NCBI RefSeq assembly: GCF_030817595.1
Contig: NZ_JAUSZN010000003.1
Coordinates: forward strand, 45,001-109,000
Length of the DNA: 64,000 nt
From: Neobacillus niacini
GTDB taxonomy: Bacteria > Bacillota > Bacilli > Bacillales > Cytobacillaceae
Reading direction: 5' to 3'
Shown here: piece by piece, positions 23,631 to 33,528 of the stretch
How positions within the stretch are numbered: position 1 is the first letter of the stretch
Layout: each line of letters opens with the position of its first letter
Made by a program: the position numbers and the translations under genes
The notes under the pieces: model-generated
The model's database searches: none
What the model was told of the DNA's origin: nothing
What the model saw: the letters and a program-made list of their open reading frames with translations, nothing else

Positions 23631-25319
23631 TTGAGTAATGATAAAAAATGTAAAGATTGCGGGCACAAAACATGTCAATGTAATCGAAAAAAATGTAAAG
23701 ATTGCGGGCATAAAACATGTCAATGCGAATCTAAAGTAAAGCAAAAAGTCGTGGTCAAGGTAAACGCACCTGCTGGAGCAGCTGGAGCAACGGGACCTTC
23801 AGGAGCAACAGGACCTTCAGGAGCAACGGGACCTTCAGGAGCAACAGGACCTTCAGGAGCAACAGGACCTTCAGGAGCAACAGGACCTTCAGGAGCAACA
23901 GGACCTTCAGGAGCAACAGGACCTTCAGGAGCAACAGGACCTTCAGGAGCAACAGGACCTGCTGGAGCAACAGGACCTGCTGGAGCAACAGGACCTGCTG
24001 GAGCAACGGGACCTGCTGGAGCAACAGGACCTGCTGGAGCAACAGGACCTGCTGGAGCAACAGGACCTGCTGGAGCAACAGGAGCAACAGGACTTGATGG
24101 AGCAACAGGAGCAACGGGACCTGCTGGAGCAACAGGAGCAACGGGACTTGATGGAGCAACAGGACCTTCAGGAGCAACAGGAGCAACGGGACTTGATGGA
24201 GCAACAGGACCTTCAGGAGCAACAGGAGCAACAGGACTTGATGGAGCAACAGGAGCAACGGGACCTGCTGGAGCAACAGGAGCAACGGGACCTGCTGGAG
24301 CAACAGGAGCAACGGGACCTGCAGGAGCAACAGGAGCAACGGGACCTGCAGGAGCAACAGGAGCAACGGGACCTGCTGGAGCAACAGGAGCAACGGGACT
24401 TGATGGAGCAACAGGAGCAACGGGACCTTCAGGAGCAACCGGAGCAACAGGACCTGCAGGAGCAACAGGAGCAACGGGACTTGATGGAGCAACAGGAGCA
24501 ACGGGACCTGCTGGAGCAACAGGAGCAACGGGACCTGCTGGAGCAACAGGACCTGCTGGAGCAACAGGACCTGCTGGAGCAACGGGACTTGATGGAGCAA
24601 CCGGAGCAACAGGACCTTCAGGAGCAACAGGAGCAACGGGACTTGATGGAGCAACAGGAGCAACGGGACCGTCAGGAGCAACAGGAGCAACAGGACCTGC
24701 TGGAGCAACCGGAGCAACAGGACCTTCAGGAGCAACAGGAGCAACGGGACCTGCTGGAGCAACAGGAGCAACGGGACCTGCTGGGGCAACAGGAGCGACT
24801 GGAACTCCTGGAGCTGGTGCTATAATTGCATATGCGTCAGGTACTCCTGTTGCACTTACGAGTGTTTTAGGAGGATTACTTGATACTGGGGCTCTTATTG
24901 GATTCGGAAGTTCTTTTGATGGTGTTACTATTGGTGGAGGAACAATTACTCTGAGCCCTGGTATCGGAGGCGTTCTTGACTTCGCATTCGTGGTTCCTCG
25001 TGCCGGAACTGTATCATCAATATCTGCATTCTTTAGTACGACAGTGGCAGCAATTATAGGTACACCTGTTACCGTAAGAGCAGAATTATATACGGCACCT
25101 GCAGCTAGCAATACCTTTTCTCCATCAGGCGCCTTTGTACTTTTATCACCAGCTTTAGGACCTATAATTAACCTTTTAGACGTTTCTACTGGTACTGCTG
25201 CAACGGCACTCCCGGTTGTTACAGGGGATAAATTATTAATGGTTTTCTCTATAGATACTGCAGTTTCTGTTCTCACATCTCTTGTAGGTTTTGCAAGCGC
25301 AGGTATTGTAATCGATTAA
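23631..25319 (+). CDS. Collagen-like protein with BclB-type C-terminal domain
   Basis: A 562-residue protein. Residues 7-32 hold two [11 protein letters not shown] repeats identical to the first collagen protein, followed by the [11 protein letters not shown] linker and Gly-X-Y repeats to about residue 393. The C-terminal ~168 residues ([31 protein letters not shown]...[21 protein letters not shown]...[12 protein letters not shown]...[11 protein letters not shown]...[12 protein letters not shown]) follow the BclB C-terminal domain of B. cereus-group exosporium glycoproteins. A spore-surface filament is the best prediction. The TTG start follows GGAGGTGG. Confidence 0.9.
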   Translation: MSNDKKCKDCGHKTCQCNRKKCKDCGHKTCQCESKVKQKVVVKVNAPAGAAGATGPSGATGPSGATGPSGATGPSGATGPSGATGPSGATGPSGATGPSGATGPSGATGPAGATGPAGATGPAGATGPAGATGPAGATGPAGATGPAGATGATGLDGATGATGPAGATGATGLDGATGPSGATGATGLDGATGPSGATGATGLDGATGATGPAGATGATGPAGATGATGPAGATGATGPAGATGATGPAGATGATGLDGATGATGPSGATGATGPAGATGATGLDGATGATGPAGATGATGPAGATGPAGATGPAGATGLDGATGATGPSGATGATGLDGATGATGPSGATGATGPAGATGATGPSGATGATGPAGATGATGPAGATGATGTPGAGAIIAYASGTPVALTSVLGGLLDTGALIGFGSSFDGVTIGGGTITLSPGIGGVLDFAFVVPRAGTVSSISAFFSTTVAAIIGTPVTVRAELYTAPAASNTFSPSGAFVLLSPALGPIINLLDVSTGTAATALPVVTGDKLLMVFSIDTAVSVLTSLVGFASAGIVID

Positions 25320-25375
25320 TTTAATTTTGTTAAAAATCTCAAATTCAAAACTCAGTTCTGTTTAACAAAAAGGAT

Positions 25376-25417
25376 AAAAAAACGGGAAGGATTATTTAAG
25401 TAAACCTTCTCGTTTTT
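25376..25417. terminator. Bidirectional terminator
   Basis: AAAAACGGGAAGG pairs with CCTTCTCGTTTTT around a short A+T loop, with A and T runs on either side. It lies between the converging collagen and glycosyltransferase genes. Confidence 0.75.
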
Positions 25418-25541
25418 ATGTGTATTCAGTTTGAGTTTGAGAAATTATTAGTAAAAATCTCACCTCCCAAAATGATTAATACAGATCAGCATATTTTCAT
25501 ACAAAGGAGAATAGAAACGTTTTTATAAAAAATCCTAATTA

Positions 25542-26633
25542 TTACACGTCATAATTTTTAAAATAATTTTTAAAAAACTTTTCATTTGTCTTCACACTTG
25601 AGTCATTCGGTCGATATACTTTGGCCCTATTATTATGTTCTTCAGCTAGTTTTTGCTCTCCTGTTTCCCAATAACATACACATAACTGAAGATGTGGATA
25701 CCATGTTGAATATGCCTCTTGCCTAAACCCAGGGTTATTAACTGCCTCTTTTTCAAGAGCTAGGCGGTACCATACAATGGCTTTGTTGAATTCTTTGTTT
25801 TCTTTATATAAGTCCCCTAATCGACATGAAGCTTCAGGTCGTGGTACATCATAAATAAATGACATCACAAGTGATTCTTTTTCTTTTATTAAATTACCAA
25901 GGTTTCTATAACACTCCGCCATGTTTATACAGGCACGGATTTCATCTTCAATCCATCCTTTTTTTGTATCTAAGAAATTGTGATAAAACTTTATAGCTTT
26001 CTGAAAATCGGCATGGTCTTTTAATTCATTTGCATAATAATATAAATCCCTCGGTGAAAAGTCTTCTCCATTTTTTAGACGATTTTCATAAATAAGAATG
26101 TTTCGGTCACTTTGAACAGATTTAGTTTTATCCGATTTTCGATGAGTAATAGCTATATCAGCTGTATAAATATTACCGCTAACTTCTAAATATTCATGTA
26201 CAAGACCAATCCATTTGAATTTTTTCTCTCTTCTTACTAAACGGTTTCTCCTATAACTAAAGGTTGGTTGGCCGTATTCATCGAAAGCGATATTGTAAAT
26301 CATAGAAACCGCATCAATTGAAGCATTTAGATTTTTCTTTAGTATTTTAAATTTTTGATGATCTTCTTTTAGTAAAATATCATCTGCATCTAACCATAAA
26401 ATATAGTCCTTTGTAGCATGACTAAAAGCAAAGTTTCTTGCAGCTGAAAAATTATCAATCCATTCAAAATCAAAAATCTTTTCTGTGAAATTCTTTGCTA
26501 TATCCTTAGTCTTATCCATTGAACCTGTATCAACAATAATTATTTCATCACAAATTTCCTTTACACTACTTAAACATTGATGCAAAACCTCTTCTTCATT
26601 TTTCACAATCATACAAAGAGTAATTGTACACAT
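25542..26633 (-). CDS. Glycosyltransferase family 2 with C-terminal TPR-like helices
   Basis: A 363-residue cytoplasmic protein. The GT-A fold of family 2 covers residues ~1-200: TLCMIVKNEEEVLHQCLSSV, IIIVDTGSMDKTKDIA and the DxD-type LWLDADDIL. Residues ~210-360 are tetratricopeptide-like helices. The start MCTITL aligns with the paralogue at 29743 and has GGTG six bases upstream. Other in-frame starts lie up to 12 bases earlier. Related SunS/BclA-type glycosyltransferases decorate peptides or collagen threonines, so the neighbouring collagen proteins are the likely acceptors. Confidence 0.88.
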   Translation of the reverse strand: MCTITLCMIVKNEEEVLHQCLSSVKEICDEIIIVDTGSMDKTKDIAKNFTEKIFDFEWIDNFSAARNFAFSHATKDYILWLDADDILLKEDHQKFKILKKNLNASIDAVSMIYNIAFDEYGQPTFSYRRNRLVRREKKFKWIGLVHEYLEVSGNIYTADIAITHRKSDKTKSVQSDRNILIYENRLKNGEDFSPRDLYYYANELKDHADFQKAIKFYHNFLDTKKGWIEDEIRACINMAECYRNLGNLIKEKESLVMSFIYDVPRPEASCRLGDLYKENKEFNKAIVWYRLALEKEAVNNPGFRQEAYSTWYPHLQLCVCYWETGEQKLAEEHNNRAKVYRPNDSSVKTNEKFFKNYFKNYDV

Positions 26634-26826
26634 AGCCATCACCACTCAAAATATCATTTATTTCTAATATATGGTATCTCGAAGTATTTGGTAACAATAA
26701 TTATTGTCAACCAGATTTGAATCCGTTTTTCTCCTCATCTAAACAATCTTTAGATCCGAACAACTGGGGAGCCATATGACTAATGAACTTTTAGAAATAA
26801 TAACGTATTAATTATTAAATCTCCTG

Positions 26827-27137
26827 GATAGGGAGATTTTTTTTATCTTTGAATATGTAATAGCTTACGAATCTTCATCAGAATAGATAGATAATGTACT
26901 GGTACCCGAGTTTTTGAAGGTGACTGAATTTAAAACATATATCTTACGAAATTGCTCTTTGGGTGATCTTTAGTTTAATTGTACCGGCCCACCCTTATTT
27001 TCCCATTAATATGATACTGAGTGTTATAAACAAGTGAAAATATTGAAATCAAATTTAAAAAATTTAGGGAACTTGTCCATTCCGAATAAATTTCCCATCA
27101 TATAATACCGTAACTCTGATTAAAGGAGGTGGGAAAA
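26827..27137 (+). repeat. Shared upstream segment of collagen gene, copy 3
   Basis: Almost identical to copy 1 over its whole length, with a few single-base changes, such as 'tggaaa' against 'gggaaa' before the start. It includes the putative 'CATATAATA' -10 and AAAGGAGGTG. Confidence 0.88.
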
Positions 27138-29438
27138 TTGAGTAATGATAAAAAATGTAATGATTGCGGGCACAAAACATGTCAATGCAATCAAAAATGT
27201 AAAGATTGTGGGCACAAAACATGTCAATGCAATCGAAAAAAATGTAAAGATTGCGGGCACAAAACATGTCAATGCAATCGAAAAAAATGTAAAGATTGCG
27301 GGCACAAAACATGTCAATGCGATCGAAAAAAATGTAATGATTGTGAGCACAAAACATGTCAATGCAATCGAAAAAAATGTAAAGATTGCGGGCACAAAAC
27401 ATGTCAATGCAATCGAAAAAAATGTAAAGATTGCGGGCACAAAACATGTCAATGCGATCGAAAAAAATGTAATGATTGTGAGCACAAAACATGTCAATGC
27501 AATCGAAAAAAATGTAAAGATTGCGGGCACAAAACATGTCAATGCAATCAAAAAAAATGTAATGATTGTGAGCACAAAACATGTCAATGCAAATCTAAAG
27601 TCGAGCAAAAAGTCGTGGTCAAGGTAAACGCACCTGCTGGAGCTACAGGTGCAACAGGACCTTCTGGAGCAACAGGACCTGCTGGAGCTACAGGACCTTC
27701 TGGAGCTGCAGGAGCAACAGGACCTTCAGGACCTTCTGGAGCTACAGGAGCTACAGGACCTTCTGGAGCCGCAGGAGCAACGGGACCTTCAGGAGCAACG
27801 GGACCTTCAGGAGCAACGGGACCTTCAGGAGCTACAGGAGCAACAGGACCTGCTGGAGCTACAGGAGCAACAGGACCTTCAGGAGCAACAGGACCTTCAG
27901 GAGCAACAGGACCTGCTGGAGCAACAGGACCTGCTGGAGCAACAGGAGCAACAGGACCTTCAGGAGCAACAGGAGCAACAGGAGCAACAGGAGCAACAGG
28001 ACCTTCAGGAGCAACAGGAGCAACGGGACCTTCAGGAGCAACAGGACCTTCAGGAGCAACAGGAGCAACGGGACCTTCAGGAGCTACAGGAGCTACAGGA
28101 GCAACGGGACCTTCAGGAGTAACAGGAGCAACAGGAGCAACAGGACCTGCTGGAGATACAGGAGCAACAGGGCCTGCTGGAGCTACAGGAGCAACGGGAC
28201 CTTCAGGAGCAACAGGACCTTCAGGAGCTACAGGAGCAACGGGACCTTCAGGAGCAACAGGAGCAACAGGAGCAACAGGACCTTCAGGAGCAACAGGAGC
28301 AACGGGACCTTCAGGAGCTACAGGAGCAACGGGACCTTCAGGAGCAACAGGAGCAACGGGACCTTCAGGAGCAACAGGAGCAACAGGAGCAACAGGACCT
28401 GCTGGAGCTACAGGAGCAACAGGGCCTGCTGGAGCTGCAGGAGCAACAGGACCTTCAGGAGCAACAGGACCTGCTGGAGCAACAGGAGCAACAGGACCTG
28501 CTGGAGCAACAGGAGCAACGGGACCTTCAGGAGCAACAGGAGCAACGGGACCTTCAGGAGCAACAGGAGCAACAGGAGCAACAGGACCTGCTGGAGATAC
28601 AGGAGCAACAGGGCCTGCTGGAGCTGCAGGAGCAACAGGACCTTCAGGAGCAACAGGAGCAACGGGACCTTCAGGAGCAACAGGAGCAACGGGACCTTCA
28701 GGAGCAACAGGAGCAACAGGAGCAACAGGACCTGCTGGAGATACAGGAGCAACAGGGCCTGCTGGAGCTGCAGGAGCAACAGGACCTTCAGGAGCAACAG
28801 GACCTGCTGGAGCAACAGGACCTGCTGGAGCTACAGGAGCAACGGGACCTTCAGGAGCAACAGGAGCAACGGGACCTTCAGGAGCAACAGGAGCAACAGG
28901 AGCAACAGGACCTGCTGGAGATACAGGAGCAACAGGGCCTGCTGGAGCTGCAGGAGCAACAGGACCTTCAGGAGCAACAGGACCTGCTGGAGCAACAGGA
29001 GCAACAGGAGCAACGGGAGCAGCAGGTGGATTATCCCAATACGGTTATATTTACAATCTCAGTGCTCAGGTTGTGCCTATAGAGGCTGATGTTATTTTTG
29101 ATTCAAATGGAATAATTACACCTGGAATTACGCATGCGCCTGGAACCTCTCAAATTTTAGTTACCACTCCTGGAGACTACGAGGTTACTTTCTCCGTGTC
29201 AGGTGTAGAACCAAACCAATTCTCACTATTTTTAAATGGTGCCCCTGTTGCAGGAACCGTCTATGGTTCAGGGGCTGGAACTCAGCAAAACAACGGTCAG
29301 GCTATAATCGCCATATCAGCTGGAGATGTTCTTACCCTTCGAAATCATAGTTCTGCTGCAGCAGTTATCCTTCAAACTTTAGCTGGAGGCACACAAACAA
29401 ACGTAAACGCTTCTATTGTCCTTAAAAAATTGAATTAG
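27138..29438 (+). CDS. Collagen-like protein with expanded Cys/His repeats and BclA-type head
   Basis: A 766-residue protein. Residues ~7-155 are ten 15-residue repeats of the form CxDCxHKTCQCxxKK, in higher-order groups of three. These are followed by the [10 protein letters not shown] linker and Gly-X-Y repeats (~165-629). The C-terminal ~137 residues ([24 protein letters not shown]...[40 protein letters not shown]...[33 protein letters not shown]) are the TNF/C1q-like BclA head that trimerises exosporium nap filaments. The TTG start follows AAAGGAGGTG. The expanded cysteine region could anchor the fibre by disulphides or bind metal. Confidence 0.9.
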   Translation: MSNDKKCNDCGHKTCQCNQKCKDCGHKTCQCNRKKCKDCGHKTCQCNRKKCKDCGHKTCQCDRKKCNDCEHKTCQCNRKKCKDCGHKTCQCNRKKCKDCGHKTCQCDRKKCNDCEHKTCQCNRKKCKDCGHKTCQCNQKKCNDCEHKTCQCKSKVEQKVVVKVNAPAGATGATGPSGATGPAGATGPSGAAGATGPSGPSGATGATGPSGAAGATGPSGATGPSGATGPSGATGATGPAGATGATGPSGATGPSGATGPAGATGPAGATGATGPSGATGATGATGATGPSGATGATGPSGATGPSGATGATGPSGATGATGATGPSGVTGATGATGPAGDTGATGPAGATGATGPSGATGPSGATGATGPSGATGATGATGPSGATGATGPSGATGATGPSGATGATGPSGATGATGATGPAGATGATGPAGAAGATGPSGATGPAGATGATGPAGATGATGPSGATGATGPSGATGATGATGPAGDTGATGPAGAAGATGPSGATGATGPSGATGATGPSGATGATGATGPAGDTGATGPAGAAGATGPSGATGPAGATGPAGATGATGPSGATGATGPSGATGATGATGPAGDTGATGPAGAAGATGPSGATGPAGATGATGATGAAGGLSQYGYIYNLSAQVVPIEADVIFDSNGIITPGITHAPGTSQILVTTPGDYEVTFSVSGVEPNQFSLFLNGAPVAGTVYGSGAGTQQNNGQAIIAISAGDVLTLRNHSSAAAVILQTLAGGTQTNVNASIVLKKLN
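27150..27600 (+). repeat. 45-bp coding repeats, about ten copies
   Basis: Near-identical units 'aaatgtaaagattgcgggca...' are phased with the codons and encode the Cys/His motif. They resemble a CRISPR array at first sight, but there are no spacers. Confidence 0.92.
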
Positions 29439-29590
29439 TTTTGAATGATTAGGAACCCTCATAAAATCAGTGCGAATTTGTACTAAGCTTTCACTAGGTT
29501 CCAGGCGGATAGGTAGGAACATTTGGAGAAAAAACTTGTGGTTCACAGGGCAATAAAGGAATTCAAAACTTTGTATATCCAACAACTTTC

Positions 29591-29652
29591 AATTAATCGC
29601 CCCTCAATTTTATGTACAGCATGATATTGAGGGCGTAATTGATTTTTTTATA
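29591..29652 (+). terminator. Terminator after the third collagen gene
   Basis: CAATTAATCGCCCCTCAAT pairs with ATTGAGGGCGTAATTG, with small bulges, around a 17-base loop, and is followed by GATTTTTTTA. It separates the collagen gene from the glycosyltransferase. Confidence 0.75.
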
Positions 29653-29742
29653 TAACCAATTACCAAGAGTGTACACACCATACATTGTCTTTTTACGTAA
29701 CTTAAAAATAGGAAAATCGTGGGTTAAAGGAGCTAATTAAAC

Positions 29743-30813
29743 ATGATTACAATTAGTCTTTGCATGATTGTAAAAAATGAAGAGGACACTATTGCAAGAT
29801 GTCTTGATTCGGTAAAAGACCTTGTAGATGAAATCATTATAGTAGACACAGGTTCAACAGATAAAACGAAAGAAATTGTATCTCAATATACGGATCATAT
29901 TCTCGACTTCCAATGGATTGAAGACTTTGCTGCAGCCCGTAATTTCGCTTTTAAAAACGCCAAAATGGATTACATTTTTTGGTTAGATGCGGATGATGTT
30001 TTAATGGAAGATGATTGCAAAAAATTTTCAAAGTTGAAGGAGACACTTGACACTACTATTGATTCAGTCACCATGCATTATAATCTGAACATTGATGAAA
30101 AAGGAAAAGTCATTACGAGCCTGCGGCGTAATCGCCTTGTAAAAAGGAAAAATAACTTCCAATGGTATGGGGCAGTACACGAGTACTTGGAAGTTTGGGG
30201 AAATATTCTACACAGCGAGGTTGCTGTTACCCATTGTAGTATACATCACCACTCTGACCGTAATCTCCTTATCTATGAAAACCGTCTAAAACACGGTGAA
30301 CAATTCTCTCCCAGAGACTTATTTTACTATGCAAACGAACTGCTTGAACACGATAAGCTTGAGGATGCTATCAAGTACTATAAACAATTTTTAGCAACAA
30401 ATAATGGATGGGTAGAAGATTACATTTCTGCATGTGGCAGGCTTGCCGATTGTTATAATGCAATAGGTGATCATGAAAACGAGCTTCATTATATATTAAA
30501 ATCTTTTGAATACGACTCACCTCGAGCTGATTTTTGCTGCAGATTAGGGTACAGGTTCCTTCATAATAATCACCCCTATCAAGCTCTTTTTTGGTACAAA
30601 CTGGCTACCCAACTCGAAAAGCCCACTGACAATTTGGGGATGATTAACCATGCTTGCTGGACTTGGCTTCCGCATTTACAATTATGCGTGTGTTACTCAC
30701 AAATAGGGAACCATGCACTAGCCTATACACATAACGAGATCGCCCGTCAATACCTTCCTGATCATCCAAGTATTCTTCATAATAAGCATTATTTAGAACA
30801 TCTATTACAATAA
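29743..30813 (+). CDS. Glycosyltransferase family 2 with C-terminal TPR-like helices
   Basis: A 356-residue paralogue of the glycosyltransferase at 25542-26633. It shares SLCMIVKNEEDTIARCLDSV, IIIVDTGSTDKTKEIV, DFAAARNFAF and FWLDADDVL, then helical repeats with a conserved HACWTWLPHLQLCVCY segment near residue 300. The start follows AAAGGAG. It points away from the collagen genes but sits directly after one. The pair of enzymes flanking the cluster suggests two sugar additions. Confidence 0.88.
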   Translation: MITISLCMIVKNEEDTIARCLDSVKDLVDEIIIVDTGSTDKTKEIVSQYTDHILDFQWIEDFAAARNFAFKNAKMDYIFWLDADDVLMEDDCKKFSKLKETLDTTIDSVTMHYNLNIDEKGKVITSLRRNRLVKRKNNFQWYGAVHEYLEVWGNILHSEVAVTHCSIHHHSDRNLLIYENRLKHGEQFSPRDLFYYANELLEHDKLEDAIKYYKQFLATNNGWVEDYISACGRLADCYNAIGDHENELHYILKSFEYDSPRADFCCRLGYRFLHNNHPYQALFWYKLATQLEKPTDNLGMINHACWTWLPHLQLCVCYSQIGNHALAYTHNEIARQYLPDHPSILHNKHYLEHLLQ

Positions 30814-30840
30814 AGTCGGTTCCGTTTTTAATAAACAAAA

Positions 30841-30886
30841 GACAATTTGGGGATGATTAACCATGCTTGCTGGACTTGGCTTCCGC
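30841..30886 (+). repeat. 46-bp copy of the glycosyltransferase gene
   Basis: Exactly repeats 30628-30673 inside the preceding gene, the HACWTWLP region. No other part of a second glycosyltransferase follows, so it is the scar of a deleted or recombined paralogue. Confidence 0.85.
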
Positions 30887-30932
30887 GTTTTCTTGGCAAA
30901 ATAAAAGAAGCTGCAGCAGTGGCGGATTACCA

Positions 30933-31212
30933 ATGGCTTATGTTTTACTCCTTGTGTTTATTATGTTTGCTATGTATGATGCCTATAAATTTGCGGAAGG
31001 GGAAAATCCCCGCTTATCGTTTTTTCCATTTGCCTTTGGAGCGTATTTTGTCACAATAGGTCTCATGTCGCCAAATCATTTTAGGAATATCATTTGGTCC
31101 TATTTGGCTTCCAATGTTGTCTTTAATTCCTGGATTAGGAATTGGATTTTTTATTCTTTATATATTAATTAAAATAGCTTCTAACCCAAACTATAGTAAA
31201 AGACATTCATAG
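30933..31212 (+). pseudogene. Frameshifted small membrane protein
   Basis: The first frame reads MAYVLLLVFIMFAMYDAYKFAEGENPRL...GAYFVTIGLMSPN with two hydrophobic segments. At about 31077 the frame changes to ILGISFGPIWLPMLSLIPGLGIGFFILYILIKIASN and a stop. The intact-frame fragment at 17925-18092 spans the same junction (SPNKIFGISFG), which shows that about two bases were lost here. Confidence 0.75.
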
Positions 31213-31407
31213 TATCAAAAAGGAAATAGCGCAAGTCGCCTTTAGAAAATCGATCCAAGCATAAATTTATCTATAATTTTTAGTATAAAATGAATCGTTA
31301 ATGGTTGCTACGGCGACCCTTTTTTAGTATAAAAGGAAAGATTGTGAAGTAATGCACTTAACCTATAGGGCGCTTGAGTTGAAGAAGGATTGTCTGCTGA
31401 AGAGGAA

Positions 31408-31440
31408 AAGCCCCAATCAATTGAGAAGGGCTTTATATAT
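31408..31440 (+). terminator. Possible terminator near the right end of the element
   Basis: AAAGCCCC and AAGGGCTTT form a short stem around an 11-base loop, followed by an A+T-rich but not T-only tail. Confidence 0.4.
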
Positions 31441-31456
31441 ACTTAGTAGTCCTCTT

Positions 31457-31476
31457 TTGTCCTCCTATTTGTCCTC
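31457..31476 (+). other. Right arm-type integrase binding repeats
   Basis: Two TTGTCCTC copies start 12 bases apart (31457, 31469), the same pair and spacing as beside the left attachment site, about 100 bases inside the right one. Confidence 0.65.
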
Positions 31477-31577
31477 CAATGCTTTATATCGTATTTAAAA
31501 CATTTAAGTCAAACTATTTTGAAATGTTGATTTAAAGCCTTTTTTATACACCATTTCTTTCTATTAAATATGAAAAT

Positions 31578-31598
31578 GAATGGGCGGCATGATGTAAT
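31578..31598. other. Attachment site between tandem elements
   Basis: An exact 21-bp copy of the groEL 3' end ('gggcggcatgatgtaat' at its core) with no groEL sequence before it. It closes the first element, and a second integrase lies immediately to its right. Confidence 0.85.
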
Positions 31599-31651
31599 AA
31601 CACCCCCAAACCCTTGATATGACTGGGCTTTGGAGTAAGATGAGAGTGGAA

Positions 31652-31670
31652 TGCTAACATTTTGCTAACA
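31652..31670 (+). other. Arm-type repeats of the second integrase
   Basis: TGCTAACA occurs twice, 11 bases apart, 53 bases from the attachment core, the same position as the TTGTCCTC pair beside the first core. The motif differs, as expected for a different integrase. Confidence 0.55.
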
Positions 31671-31678
31671 TTGAGGAA

Positions 31679-32891
31679 TTAACGGAGGCTTCTCATAAGT
31701 TCAGCGAACTTTTGGGAGGCTTCTTTTTTCATTTCTTGGGTTACGTGCAGATACACATTTTTCGTTATTTGATCATCGGTATGACCAAGCCTGTCCATGA
31801 TTTGTTCAAGTGAAATTCCAGCTTCTGCAAGAAGCGAGGTATGCGTATGGCGTAAGGAATGTGGTGTTAAATCAGGATTTATTCCTGAAATTCTAAGTAG
31901 CCTTGCCATTCTGTTTTGAATGGTTTTAATGACAATGGGATAACCATATTGCCGTTCCATCTTGGCAAAGATAAAGTTCTTATTATTATAAATATTCCCA
32001 AGCCGTTCGATAACTTTCTCCTGAACTTTTTTATGTACCATCAATTCATGAATCACCTCATCATCTACAATGATTTTTCGTCGTGATTTTCTCGTCTTTG
32101 GTGTGACTAGCTGATATTCCAGCGTATTATTATTAGGATTGTAATAAGTTTTGGTAATGCTGATAGTGTGGTTTTTAAAATCTATATCCTTCCACTTGAG
32201 AGCAACTAATTCTCCCACCCTAATTCCCGTATAGGCTAAAATCAAAAAAACTAAGTAATCATGTTCAAGGCCATTGGCTTTGGCTATTTCTAAAAATAAG
32301 GCAAGCTCTTCTTTTTCAAGATACTTAGGAACTTCCTCTTCTTCCAACTGTTCAATCGTTTTCTTATCCTTTTTCACATAAGCGAATTCAGTCGGGTCCT
32401 TCTTTATTAACTCTAGTTCCAAAGCTTTTCGAAAAATCATCCTCCCTGTTCGATGAATTCCTTCCCTTGTGCTATCAGAATAACCTTGGTTCTTTAAATC
32501 GTTTAGAGCGTCCTGATACATCTTTCTTGTAATATCCTTTAACTTTAATTTGGCAAAGTAGGGCAACAACTTTCCGATTTCATGAAGGCGCACTCGAATC
32601 GTTCCGGGCTTTACATCTTTAGAATCACTGTAGATAGGAAGCCACTCAATTGCAAAGTCTTTAAACATTTTTTCTCTTTCCTCTAAATATATTCCTTGGT
32701 TTAAATTCGTGAAATAAAGTGGCAGCAGCTTCTTCAGCTTCCTGCTTAGTATTAAAGCCGCTTTTTACCTTTTGCTTTCTTTTGCCGGTAACTGGATCTA
32801 ATCCAATATCAACGGTGAAAGCCCACTTAGACCCACAAGTGCATTTTTTCTTATTGCACTTGCATCCTCTTCTGTAAAAATGTCCTTTCAT
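31679..32891 (-). pseudogene. Second tyrosine integrase, frameshifted
   Basis: The N-terminal arm-binding part (KWAFTVDIGLDPVTGKRKQKVKSGFNTKQEAEEAAATLFHEF) reads in one frame and ends at RGKRKNV-stop. The core-binding and catalytic part, starting FKDFAIEWLPIY and carrying TGIRVGEL, HSLRHTH and GHTDD with the tyrosine in KNVYLHV, continues in another frame. The switch is at a six-A run near 32668: one A fewer would join them. The N-terminus also has CKCNKKKCTC, a cysteine cluster. It sits beside the second attachment core. Confidence 0.85.
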
Positions 32892-32999
32892 TAGTATCCT
32901 CACTTTCCTAAAAATATTTTGTTGCTAAAAGTCCATTATTACCAAAGATAAGATTAAAAATTCATAACATTAATTTAAGATACATTGGGAGGAGATTAT

Positions 33000-33528
33000 A
33001 TAAAAAAGGGGAACAAGTAGATGATCCTTTTGAATTGAGTGTTTGGGGGCACTATTCTATTACGTAGTAGAGTAAATACTGCGTAATAAAAAAGAATGCA
33101 CTTAAGCTCCCTCAGTTAGATTCGATTATCTCTCAAATACTCACTTATTCGCAGGATTTCAAATAACTTGGATTACATCAGGGGACTGATGAAAAGAGTT
33201 TTAAGCATTTTGGCTACATGAAGGCATACCTAAATAAAGGAGGTAGTGATATCTCCACTATTTTCCATATAATGTACGTTTTCTCCACGCCACCCCTGGA
33301 GGTTTTCGCTCCCATGTCTCAACGGGTCAAATGCCCTCTCATTCCTTCGTCATACCTATCCAAGTGGTAGATGCCGGTCTTTCTAACGGAACGGGTCAGA
33401 GCCCTTATGCTTAAGTAATCCGGTCCTTCGTACTTTCTTTGAAATCCTACGAATAAGCCAATATTCGATATATATTTATCTATTAGTTTATTAATTTACC
33501 TGTAATTGAAGATATGTTGGAAATTTTA
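33000..33528. other. Non-coding flank of the IS110-type element
   Basis: No gene. The part at about 33280-33470 is more G+C-rich and structured than its surroundings. It has a hairpin CTCCA...TGGAG (33283-33301) and two similar blocks, 'aacgggtcaaatgccct' (33321) and 'aacgggtcagagccctt' (33390). On the transposase strand it lies downstream of the gene. IS110-family elements carry a bridge RNA in a long non-coding end, so this is the best candidate. Confidence 0.45.

Noticed and set aside
27150..27600. Regular 45-bp repeats that look like a CRISPR array
   Set aside because: There are no unique spacers. The repeats are contiguous, codon-phased and encode the Cys/His motif of a collagen-like protein.
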